From Kiritimatiellia bacterium (lineage in GTDB: Bacteria > Verrucomicrobiota > Kiritimatiellia > RFP12 > UBA1067), in NCBI GenBank assembly GCA_017430155.1, contig JAFRNO010000271.1, positions 1-9,382 on the forward strand: 9,382 nt of DNA, in the 5' to 3' direction. This document shows, piece after piece, positions 1 through 6,172 of the stretch (positions are counted from its first letter, which is position 1; the number at the start of each line of letters is the position of its first letter). The position numbers and the translations under genes were made by a program. The notes below the pieces were generated by a model. The model had not been told where the DNA came from, ran no database searches, and saw nothing but the letters and a program-made list of their open reading frames with translations.

Positions 1-385
1 TCTGGTTCTCGGTCGTGACCTGAAGCATGACGTTCTCGTATCCGTTGGCCCAATCGGACGGCAGATGGTCGCGGATGCGCCCCGCCCTCTTGGTGAGGAT
101 GCGGAACACGACATCGGGGCGCTTTCGGATCACCGCCCATGCCTCGTCGCGCAAGGCGTCCGCCTCCTCGACAAAGAAGTCCGTGGAAAGCCCGACCTGC
201 AGTTCCATGCCGGGCGCGACCTTGAAGCGCCCGTCACGCCCGCGCTTCAACGGCATGTCGAAGTTGGCGTTGCGTGACACCTTCGAGGTGTCGATGCCGC
301 GCATACGGTCGAGGAAGTACATATAGCAATGCTGGCATCCCTCGCTCACCTTATGGCAGCCATGCCACGGATTCCAGATGATCAT
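1..385 (-). CDS. DUF5131 (phage Gp37/Gp68, three-Cys motif) protein, 3' end missing
   Basis: The visible part is the first 128 codons; the gene runs off the left edge of the window. The N-terminus reads WNPWHGC, then a cysteine-rich stretch with C10, C17 and C20 followed by Tyr (GCHKVSEGCQHCY). That is the signature of the DUF5131/Gp37-Gp68 family (PF07505), whose three-Cys motif resembles the iron-sulfur site of radical SAM enzymes. Later segments such as LSTDFF and RILTKRAGRI also fit the family. The biochemical reaction is not established. Family members are usually a little over 200 residues, so roughly half is missing. The ATG at 385 lies 5 bp after the stop of the small upstream ORF, so the two are probably co-translated. 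GC is high here (41 of 60 bases at 61-120), unlike the block upstream. Family call is confident, function unknown. Confidence 0.85.
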   Translation of the reverse strand, partial: MIIWNPWHGCHKVSEGCQHCYMYFLDRMRGIDTSKVSRNANFDMPLKRGRDGRFKVAPGMELQVGLSTDFFVEEADALRDEAWAVIRKRPDVVFRILTKRAGRIRDHLPSDWANGYENVMLQVTTENQ

Positions 386-390
386 CTGCC

Positions 391-531
391 CTACATCCGC
401 TCCAGCAACCTGCGGAGCTGCTCCTTGAGTCGCTCCACCTCGTCCCAATCCTTCTGCTCCTCGGCGTAGGCGATCAAGCCCTCAAGCCGATGGATCTGCT
501 CAATGTAGTTGTCTCTCTGCGGCATTGCCAT
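391..531 (-). CDS. 46-aa helical-hairpin small protein
   Basis: This is a 46-residue ORF beginning MAMPQRDNYIEQ and ending RRLLERM. It has a GAGAGG ribosome-binding site about 7 nt before the ATG at 529-531, and that site overlaps the stop codon of the lipoprotein gene upstream. A second in-frame ATG at 523-525 is possible. The sequence is almost wholly charged or amphipathic helix: a helix around residues 8-24, then AEEQKDWDEVERLKEQL. The layout recalls the UVR-type two-helix hairpin (PF02151), but that resemblance is by eye and weak. It ends 5 bp before the DUF5131 start, which suggests a paired function or a coupling role. The good ribosome site, the tight spacing on both sides and the sensible amphipathic composition argue that it is real. 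Confidence 0.68.
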   Translation of the reverse strand: MAMPQRDNYIEQIHRLEGLIAYAEEQKDWDEVERLKEQLRRLLERM

Positions 532-542
532 GGGATTACCTC

Positions 543-1556
543 TCAACGCTTGTGTTGTTCAGGAACCGGTTCGTTTGAATCCTTGAGGCGTCTTCTAAGC
601 GCATCCTTGAACCAGCCAGTTCCTTTCCAATCATATGCGTCCCTGACAAGGTCAATCGGCGTGTTTTTGTGTTCATAAAACGTTCCGGCTCGTTGCCCAT
701 CCAGGCGTTCAGCATAATCGCGCATGCGTGGATGCAACTTTCGACGAGATTCAGCCGTCAATTCATCACGCGCGAACACTGGCGCAATCGCGTAAAAGTA
801 TGTCTCCCATTCATATCTGTCCAAGAAAGACATAAGGACATCTTCCGGGAACTTGATAGATTTGTCTCCGAGAGCGTCTATGACGGCTCTCAATTCAGGT
901 GTCATCTTTGCCCGGCCCTTCAAGAACTTCGGTTCTTCTCCTTCTTGATAGAAAACAAACGGGATTGTCAGTATCTTGCGCGGGTTAGCCCTTATCTCTG
1001 CCCGACAAGCTTCATATATCGGCTGTTCTTCTTTTGCGCGGGCGGCCTCAATTTCTTTCTGCCGCCTACGATTTTCAGCTTTTCGTTTCTCCTTTTCGAG
1101 ATTGGCGGGAAAATCAACCAGCATCTTCTCGTATTCAGGCGGGATGACATTGGTGAGATAGTGATAATGCTTTTCCGCAAAGAATGGGCGTTCTGAAGGC
1201 AGAGCGCGGGCTTTGGCCAAGGCTCCATTGAGAGTGTCCGCAATCCCTACGAATTCAAGAGTCCTTAACTTCTTGTCAAGAGAAAACAGTGCGTCGAACT
1301 CACGAATTTCCGAGTTCGTTCCATCCACGCAATGCATGTGTACATAGCTTTTCCCCTCAGAGTTAAGTTCGTCCCACGAACCTAACACTCCGCCGACACC
1401 AGCCATGAATATTCCATAACCGCTTTGTGACAAGATTACGGAAGAGCTGCTGAATTCTCTCATGCCATTGGAGTATACACCTACCAGGGCACTTTTATCC
1501 GTGTGGCATCCCGCAAGGGCAATCGCAACGGATACCAAGAATAGTTTATATCTCAT
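543..1556 (-). CDS. Lipoprotein with coiled coil, function unknown
   Basis: The product is 337 residues. I chose the ATG at 1556 over the one at 1586 because it has a GGGAGG site 6 nt upstream and gives a clean lipoprotein signal: MRYK, a hydrophobic stretch, then lipobox LAGC with lipidated Cys17. After an N-terminal region that may be beta-rich (about 20-110) comes a strongly charged segment, 141-185, rich in Glu, Lys and Arg and likely coiled coil. The C-terminal part is helical and contains HKNTPIDLVRDA (297-308), which resembles one unit of the variant leucine-rich repeat (NTP-x-x-hydrophobic) seen in bacterial LRV proteins. I do not recognise the family. It lies in the low-GC block, 52 bp after the exported CarboxypepD-like gene and 11 bp before the 46-aa ORF. 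Probably anchored in the inner or outer membrane. Confidence 0.85.
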   Translation of the reverse strand: MRYKLFLVSVAIALAGCHTDKSALVGVYSNGMREFSSSSVILSQSGYGIFMAGVGGVLGSWDELNSEGKSYVHMHCVDGTNSEIREFDALFSLDKKLRTLEFVGIADTLNGALAKARALPSERPFFAEKHYHYLTNVIPPEYEKMLVDFPANLEKEKRKAENRRRQKEIEAARAKEEQPIYEACRAEIRANPRKILTIPFVFYQEGEEPKFLKGRAKMTPELRAVIDALGDKSIKFPEDVLMSFLDRYEWETYFYAIAPVFARDELTAESRRKLHPRMRDYAERLDGQRAGTFYEHKNTPIDLVRDAYDWKGTGWFKDALRRRLKDSNEPVPEQHKR

Positions 1557-1608
1557 CTCGATCCTCCCATAGTGCCATTTCATCATCGCTTGCCAGCTTT
1601 CTCACTGA

Positions 1609-2571
1609 TCATTTCGGTTCAAGGTTCGTATCATTGGGGATGGGATTGAAGATAGGTTGGAACATTATCCAAACGCCCTTTCTCCCACACCCGAACGACA
1701 AATCTGTAATCTCCGAATATCGAGCACTCTTCAAAGTTCCATCGGCATTCAAGACACATCTGCTTCTGACAATCAATGTTTTCGTGGTGTCAAAATGTTT
1801 TTGATTTCTCGCTACGATTTCGCCCGCGAGATTTCGTATTGGACGAGAATAAAAAGTGAAGTTTTTCTGATACGTGGCATTTGTGGAGGCCATGTATGCA
1901 TCTTTGAATTCGCTCTGCATTACTCGTTCATGATAGTATGCTCCTGCATGTGGCTCCGGGAAACGCATGTCCATGTCCATGCCGTGGAAGTTCTCCCCAC
2001 GCTGGCCATCCCATTCAAATTTCACCTCAAAGTCAGTGACTTCGCCTTTGCCATTCGGCTGTACAAAATCATATTGTGCAATGTCAAATCCCAACCATTT
2101 TCCGGTAATGTTTGTATATCTACCATAAGAGACATTTGGTTTTGTCGCCATCGGATTCTTAATTCGATTCAGTACTATTATTTTCTTAAAGTCAGTGGGC
2201 TGCCATGTACCATTCTTTACTCCCTGCCCCATTGAAACAAAACAGATTTCATCTGTAGAACCATAGTACCCATCCTTTGTTGCCCTAAGTGAAACCGACT
2301 TGCCTGTCCTTCCAGACACGACCGCCATGCCGTTTGTATCAGTAACAAACGACTTTAACTCCCCCGACGCTTTAAAAGCAGAATCAAAACGAGCCGTTAT
2401 TTTAACGCCCCCCACGGGGCGCTCAAGTTCATCAACCACCTCAATAATGAATCTTGCCGTAGCACCGTATTGAACAGCGTGATAAAAGGCCCGATCTGTA
2501 AGTGCATGCACAAGATGTGGAGCCAAGCACAAAACAGTCAATGTGCTAATGATTACGTTCTTAAAGTTCAT
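1609..2571 (-). CDS. Exported protein with CarboxypepD_reg-like N-terminal domain
   Basis: The product is 320 residues with a Sec signal peptide, likely cleaved after Ala23 (VHA, then LTD). Residues 40-105 read as a carboxypeptidase-regulatory-like beta-sandwich: VVDELERPVGGVKI, a turn, FVTDTNGMAVV, then LRATKDGYYGS. The rest (about 115-320) is a second, Trp- and Tyr-rich domain with KNPMATKPN, GFDIAQYDFVQP and VKFEWDGQ; I recognise no enzymatic motif in it. I associate this two-part layout with exported proteins of gut Kiritimatiellota, but that is memory and was not searched. It overlaps the preceding TSP3-like gene by 4 bp (ATGA), so translation is coupled. GC is low (23 of 60 bases at 2101-2160), in contrast to the flanking DNA. 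Probably a periplasmic or surface protein; role unknown. Confidence 0.85.
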   Translation of the reverse strand: MNFKNVIISTLTVLCLAPHLVHALTDRAFYHAVQYGATARFIIEVVDELERPVGGVKITARFDSAFKASGELKSFVTDTNGMAVVSGRTGKSVSLRATKDGYYGSTDEICFVSMGQGVKNGTWQPTDFKKIIVLNRIKNPMATKPNVSYGRYTNITGKWLGFDIAQYDFVQPNGKGEVTDFEVKFEWDGQRGENFHGMDMDMRFPEPHAGAYYHERVMQSEFKDAYMASTNATYQKNFTFYSRPIRNLAGEIVARNQKHFDTTKTLIVRSRCVLNADGTLKSARYSEITDLSFGCGRKGVWIMFQPIFNPIPNDTNLEPK

Positions 2572-3980
2572 CTCAAGTTTCCTTCCTCAATGACTTTCTC
2601 GAAGAATTTATGATTGAAAAAATATGAAACATCTTTCATATCGGAATGCAACCACTCCGTTTCCCATGTTGTTGTAATTAACCATCCAAATGTTCGGATT
2701 GGCCATCCGTTAGGCCGCGCAATCCCCCTAGTTTGCGTGTTAGGATTATTTAAATGGTCCTCGTCCCCGATCTTGACCGCGATGCCGTCGCAGTAGCAGG
2801 CGCCGACGGAGTACGAGTCGAGCGGATCGGTGTGGTAGACGAACAGCTCCTCGTAGTCGGAGAGCCTGTCGCGGTCCGTGTCGGCGCGGTGGGGATCCGT
2901 CCCGTACACGAACAGCTCGTCGATAGTCGGAAGCCCATCGCCGTCCGCATCCGGGTCGTAGGCGTCCTCCGGGGAAATCGGCCAGAAGACCAGGGATGTG
3001 ACGTTCGTCGGAATGGTGTTCGTAGTCCATTCAAGTCCGCCGAGCTGAGCGCCTACGAGGACGTTGGTAATCGCCCCTGTCTCGCCGAGACCGCAGCCCT
3101 CTGGTAGGGCGCGCTCGCCGAGCGCGCCGCACCGCGAGAGGTCGTAGCGGAAGGTGAATTGCCCGTCCGTCCAGAACTCCGCCTGCACGCTGACGGGGGT
3201 GTTCGTGTCGCCGTCCAGCAAGATGTTCTGCCATGCCACCTGCAACGTGTTCGACGGCGTCACGAAGTGCCAGAACCGGCTGGGGCAACTGGCTTCTTGC
3301 CCCTCCCCTGGGACAACGGGCGTCCCGCCCGTTGCGTCGGTTATCAAATGCCAGTTCGCCCCGGGTGCCGTCTCAAGCTTCGTCTTCAGCGGCCAGAACG
3401 CGAGCGGGACGGGCATTCCCAACATCCCGACCCAACCGTCGGAATGGATGCGCAGCCGATTCACCTCGTTCGTGCCGACCTGGAACGCCCAGTTCGTGAA
3501 AGTGACGTAAAACCAGTCCTCCGCCGCGCCGAACGCCCGCCAGTCTACGCACACGGTTGCCTCTGGCGGCGGGGAGAAGTCGCGTACCTCGTCCGTGCCG
3601 ACCCGCGCCAGGACGAAGCCACGGCGGAAATCGTCGCCGTCAAGGGTCCAAGTCGTGTTCGTCGAGGTGATGGGCGTGACGTCCTCCCACTCGTCCACGA
3701 CGGGCGGATCGCCGACCAGCGGCAACACCCCCGCACCGGGGCCGACCACCATCTGCACGATGTTCGTACCGCCATTTCCGCCCTTGGTGCTTCCAAACTG
3801 GATAAACGGCATGGCCCAGAGTGCCAACGCGCAAATCCCCACAATGGATAATTTCCGCACAGTCTTTTTGAGCGACCTGAGTGGACAGACGTCATGTTCA
3901 TGGAGCCAGACGCAAAACCAAGAGACACCGAGCCCCACTGCCAGCACGACAAGCGTCTCTGTCACAAACTTCGAAACCAC
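2568..3980 (-). CDS. Membrane protein with TSP3-like calcium repeats and a divergent C-terminus
   Basis: The product is 470 residues and starts at GTG 3980, supported by a GAGG site at 3988-3991 that overlaps the stop of the gene before it. Two hydrophobic segments (about 6-26 and 44-62) are followed by an extracytoplasmic region rich in Trp, Thr and Asn. Residues 342-390 hold two TSP3-like calcium units: DPDADGDGLPTIDELF then YGTDP, and DTDRDRLSDYEELF then YHTDP. In the second unit Arg372 replaces the usual Gly. From about residue 405 the protein changes character: the DNA becomes AT-rich and the last ~60 residues (NNPNTQTRG onward) lack the repeat style. Two palindromes lie inside the coding sequence at residues about 285-291 and 216-222. 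It sits 4 bp after the EF-hand protein gene, with which it may share calcium binding at the cell surface. Its role is unknown. Confidence 0.85.
   Translation of the reverse strand: MVSKFVTETLVVLAVGLGVSWFCVWLHEHDVCPLRSLKKTVRKLSIVGICALALWAMPFIQFGSTKGGNGGTNIVQMVVGPGAGVLPLVGDPPVVDEWEDVTPITSTNTTWTLDGDDFRRGFVLARVGTDEVRDFSPPPEATVCVDWRAFGAAEDWFYVTFTNWAFQVGTNEVNRLRIHSDGWVGMLGMPVPLAFWPLKTKLETAPGANWHLITDATGGTPVVPGEGQEASCPSRFWHFVTPSNTLQVAWQNILLDGDTNTPVSVQAEFWTDGQFTFRYDLSRCGALGERALPEGCGLGETGAITNVLVGAQLGGLEWTTNTIPTNVTSLVFWPISPEDAYDPDADGDGLPTIDELFVYGTDPHRADTDRDRLSDYEELFVYHTDPLDSYSVGACYCDGIAVKIGDEDHLNNPNTQTRGIARPNGWPIRTFGWLITTTWETEWLHSDMKDVSYFFNHKFFEKVIEEGNLR
3108..3128. repeat. REP-like palindrome with GTAG head, inside the TSP3-like gene
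   Basis: Arms GGCGCGCTC and GAGCGCGCC (9 bp, perfect) flank the loop GCC. On the plus strand the tetranucleotide GTAG (3104-3107) abuts the first arm, which is the head motif of RAYT-linked REP elements. It lies in frame in the coding sequence, encoding CGALGERAL around residues 284-292. One copy of this sequence is seen here. Confidence 0.5.
3314..3334. repeat. Second REP-like palindrome inside the TSP3-like gene
   Basis: Arms CAACGGGCG and CGCCCGTTG (9 bp, perfect) flank the loop TCC, giving the same 21-bp layout as the palindrome at 3108-3128 although the sequence differs. It lies in frame and encodes ATGGTPVV around residues 216-223, a Gly/Pro-rich loop that stands out from the surrounding sequence and looks inserted. 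Confidence 0.45.
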
Positions 3981-3984
3981 GGCG

Positions 3985-4563
3985 TCACCTCATGATGAGG
4001 AAGAACTCGTCGTACTTGACATCGCAGAGGAACCACTCTGCGGGGACGCCCGGTCCGCGCCGCGTGACGCGCATCAGGTTCCACTCGGGACTGTATATCC
4101 ACTCGGGCACGGATGACGCGATGTCGTCCAACACCGCGACGCCAACCCCGTTCGTCGCCGCGAAGTGCGCGGGGTGCGATTCCTTCGTCATGCGCATCCT
4201 CACGGACAGGGCACGCCCCGTCGCGGCTTCAGGATCCTCCGTCCGAACGCCCGCCTTCACGTCCTCGGCGAAATAACGTCCGTTCCGCCAGCCATACACG
4301 GCGTCCGTCTCGCCGAAGGAAAGGACGCCGTCGCCGTCCGCGTCGCGTCCGAACGCCACCTGTATGCAGTTCGACGAGACGCCCTCGAACGCGAAGTGCA
4401 TCCGGACCTCCCGTACGTCGCTGCGCACGGCGTTGAACGGGATGTTCGTGGACACTTCCGTGGAGACGCTCTCCGGCACAGCTCCCGGCCGCACCTCGAC
4501 ATGCAGTCCGAACAACGCGAGCGGCAGCAGGACGGCCACCAGGTATGTTGACAGTACCCTCAT
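3985..4563 (-). CDS. Small exported protein with one EF-hand loop
   Basis: The product is 192 residues. The N-terminus (MRVLSTYLVAVLLPLALFG) is a signal peptide or uncleaved anchor. Residues 74-85 form a textbook 12-residue EF-hand loop: Asp74, Asp76, Asp78, Ser82 and Glu85 in the pattern DADGDGVLSFGE. It is followed by TDAVYGWRNGRYF, so it could also be read as a dockerin-like calcium loop. The remainder has alternating hydrophobic residues suggesting beta structure (for example EWIYSPEWNLMRV at 154-166) and no catalytic motif. No Shine-Dalgarno sequence precedes the ATG, and a promoter -10 lies only 12 bp upstream, so the message may be nearly leaderless. The gene opens the run that continues into the TSP3-like gene. 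Family not recognised. Confidence 0.85.
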   Translation of the reverse strand: MRVLSTYLVAVLLPLALFGLHVEVRPGAVPESVSTEVSTNIPFNAVRSDVREVRMHFAFEGVSSNCIQVAFGRDADGDGVLSFGETDAVYGWRNGRYFAEDVKAGVRTEDPEAATGRALSVRMRMTKESHPAHFAATNGVGVAVLDDIASSVPEWIYSPEWNLMRVTRRGPGVPAEWFLCDVKYDEFFLIMR

Positions 4564-4575
4564 AGGTTCATGTCA

Positions 4576-4584
4576 AGTATACCA
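4576..4584 (-). promoter_or_regulatory. Extended -10 promoter for the EF-hand/TSP3 cassette
   Basis: On the minus strand this reads TGGTATACT, nearly the same as the promoter at 8535-8543. The expected transcription start is about 4569, only some 6 nt before the ATG at 4563, and no ribosome-binding site is present in between. No consensus -35 is visible; that position is instead occupied by a CGCGCT/AGCGCG palindrome. Confidence 0.5.
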
Positions 4585-4591
4585 AGATTCG

Positions 4592-4609
4592 CGCGCTCCG
4601 CCTAGCGCG
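4592..4609. repeat. Inverted repeat at the -35 position (possible operator or weak terminator)
   Basis: CGCGCT and AGCGCG arms enclose a 6-nt spacer. The palindrome lies just upstream of the extended -10 at 4576-4584 and about 31 bp past the stop of ahbAB. It could be an operator or part of a terminator, but the stem is only 6 bp and no U-rich tract follows, so terminator activity would be weak. Confidence 0.35.
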
Positions 4610-4640
4610 TATTTCAGATGGGGGCGGCAACATCACCCCT

Positions 4641-5636
4641 TCAGCTGCCAGAGGTGAAGAACGTCATGGACGTCTTTTTGTATTCCTTCGTCGAGAGCAG
4701 CATCACGGTGGCGGGTTCGCATCCCAGTTCCGCCGCCAGGACGCGGTGGAGTTCGGCATGCTGCGCGCGGGCCTCTTCGGAGGAAGCGGCATGCACCATC
4801 GCGAAGAGGTTGTAGGGGAAGCCCTCCGCCGGCGGGCGCTCGTAGCAGTGCGTGACCTCGTCGCGTGCGGCGAGGGCGCGTCCGGCGCCGGTCGTATCCC
4901 CTTCCACGCGCCAGCAGCACATGCCGTTCGCCACGTAGCCCGCCGTACGGTGCGCAAGCAGCAGGCCGATGCGCTTGAGGCGTCCCCGGCGTCGCCAAAG
5001 CTCCAGCGTGGAGAGGAGATCCCATTCCTTCATCCCCGCCTTCTCTGCAAGCGCGGCGAAGTAGTCGGCGCGTACCTCGGTGTCGCCCTGCAGCGCCGCC
5101 ACCGTCGCGCGGTCGCGCGCGCCGAGCGGCGCGGTGTCGTCTTCCGTGTTCTCCTCGCGTGCGCGCGTGGCGGCGCCGAACACGACGTCCACCTTGTAGC
5201 GGCGCGACGCGGGCAGGAACGCCACCGCATGCGGCGTGAGCCGTGCGCGGATTTCGTCCGCCATCGCGTCGAACACGTCGGCGGGATAGGAGAGTGTGAA
5301 CCAGAGGTTGGGAATTGAAGGTGAAGCTTCGGATGGCTCGCGGAGGTAGCAGTGCGTGACGCCGCGGAACGGGACGACCTTCGCGGCCGCGCCGTCCAGG
5401 TCGTCGGGCGGCACGGCGGCGGCGCAGAGCACGGACCGGTAGCCGAGGCGGCGCGTGTCGAACACGGCGCCGAAGCGGCGCACGAGCCCCGCGTCGCGGC
5501 AACGGGCGACGAAGTCGAGAAGATCGTCCTCCGCGCAGTCCAGTTCGCGTGCAAGCGCCTCGAACGGGCGCGCACAGAGCGGGATGCCGCGCTGCAGTTC
5601 GGCGAGCCAGCGCTCTTCCGCGGAGTTCAGCGTCAC
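4641..5636 (-). CDS. ahbAB: Two-domain siroheme decarboxylase (AhbA-AhbB fusion, NirDL type)
   Basis: The 331-residue product consists of two Lrp/AsnC-like halves joined by an acidic linker at about 157-176. Each half has an N-terminal helix-turn-helix and a ferredoxin-like domain. Signatures of the family are RRFGAVFD then RRLGY (53-66), THCYLRE (94-100) and NLWFTL (110-115) in the first half. In the second they are KRIGLLLAHR then AGY (221-234), THCYERP (262-268), PYNLFAMVH (274-282) and LLSTKEYKK (313-321). In the alternative haem (Ahb) route such proteins remove two acetate carboxyls of sirohaem to give 12,18-didecarboxysirohaem; NirDL does the same for haem d1. AhbA and AhbB are often separate genes, so this is the fused form. 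The GTG start at 5636 overlaps the lptE stop (GTGA), so it is coupled to lptE. A same-frame extension upstream to 6224 is spurious. No other haem genes are in view. Confidence 0.85.
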   Translation of the reverse strand: MTLNSAEERWLAELQRGIPLCARPFEALARELDCAEDDLLDFVARCRDAGLVRRFGAVFDTRRLGYRSVLCAAAVPPDDLDGAAAKVVPFRGVTHCYLREPSEASPSIPNLWFTLSYPADVFDAMADEIRARLTPHAVAFLPASRRYKVDVVFGAATRAREENTEDDTAPLGARDRATVAALQGDTEVRADYFAALAEKAGMKEWDLLSTLELWRRRGRLKRIGLLLAHRTAGYVANGMCCWRVEGDTTGAGRALAARDEVTHCYERPPAEGFPYNLFAMVHAASSEEARAQHAELHRVLAAELGCEPATVMLLSTKEYKKTSMTFFTSGS

Positions 5637-6172
5637 TTCTTTTCCGGCTCTTCGGCGCGGTTGTACGGATAGGAGACGACGTCGTCGACGATCTGGCGCG
5701 CGAGGTCCTGCGCGATGCGCTGCGCGGCGTTGCGCTGGGACGTGAGCAGGTCGCCCTGCACGAGGAACGTGGTCTCGCCCGTGTAGTGCCGGTTCGACTG
5801 CAGCACGCGCCCGGCGTCCTTGTTGATGATCGAGACTTCGGCGGTCACGAGGTAGCGGTACTCGTCCGCGCGCGAGCCGTAGGCGCGGTCGAAGGAGACG
5901 GGACGGCGCTCGGCCTTGACGATGGAGCCCTGCACCTCGATCGAGGAATCGCCGGAACGCCGGATGGAGAACGTCCCCTCGCGCTGGAACTCGCGCAGGA
6001 CGTACTGCGAGACGATCGGCCCGAGCTCCGCGCTCATCGTGCGGTTCTCGAACACCGGCACGGCGACCGTGCGGATTTCGTCCGGCACGCGCGAGGTCCA
6101 CCGGTAGTTGGCGCAGCCGCAGAGGGCGAGGACGGGGAGGAGGAGGGCGAAGCCCGTACGGAGTTTCATCAT
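5633..6172 (-). CDS. lptE: LptE-family LPS-assembly lipoprotein
   Basis: The product is 179 residues, a normal length for LptE (PF04390). LptE sits in the outer membrane, plugs the LptD barrel and helps place LPS in the outer leaflet. Family features seen here are the start of the mature protein CANYRW, the segment VRTVAVPVFENR-like at 32-44 (IRTVAVPVFENR), the helix that follows (SQYVLREFQREG, 55-66) and the strand SIEVQGSIV (77-85). The signal peptide ends in LCGC, so lipidation would be at Cys20. Cys at -2 is unusual but the site is otherwise good. The start at 6172 overlaps the stop of the BamD-like gene (ATGA) and has AAAGG about 9 nt upstream. A much longer frame reaching 6475 is not the real start. 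Confidence 0.8.
   Translation of the reverse strand: MMKLRTGFALLLPVLALCGCANYRWTSRVPDEIRTVAVPVFENRTMSAELGPIVSQYVLREFQREGTFSIRRSGDSSIEVQGSIVKAERRPVSFDRAYGSRADEYRYLVTAEVSIINKDAGRVLQSNRHYTGETTFLVQGDLLTSQRNAAQRIAQDLARQIVDDVVSYPYNRAEEPEKK

Larger units (their letters stand above)
541..2755. other. Low-GC block within GC-rich DNA
   Basis: Hand counts of 60-base lines give 38% GC at 2101-2160, 42% at 1801-1860 and 42% at 2641-2700. Flanking lines give 67% at 2761-2820 and 68% at 61-120. The block covers the last ~60 codons of the TSP3-like gene, the CarboxypepD-like exported gene and the lipoprotein gene. It has no visible transposase, tRNA or terminal repeat. Confidence 0.65.

Noticed and set aside
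276..292. 7-bp perfect inverted repeat GACACCT/AGGTGTC in the DUF5131 gene
   Set aside because: It is short, lies inside coding sequence, has no REP head motif and is not repeated in the window; chance is sufficient.
1470..1485. TATACT on the minus strand as a promoter inside the lipoprotein gene
   Set aside because: It lacks the TG extension and a -35, and lies inside the coding sequence with no gene start behind it.
2740..2765. Frameshift near the end of the TSP3-like gene as an explanation for the changed C-terminus
   Set aside because: Both other minus-strand frames reach a stop within a few codons here (GPFK stop, RTI stop), so no continuing alternative frame exists. The ATGA overlap with the next gene also supports the present frame.
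4560..4571. Three-codon ORF (ATG AAC CTA TGA) overlapping the start of the EF-hand protein gene
   Set aside because: Its ATG falls at the expected transcription start and has no ribosome site, so translation is improbable.
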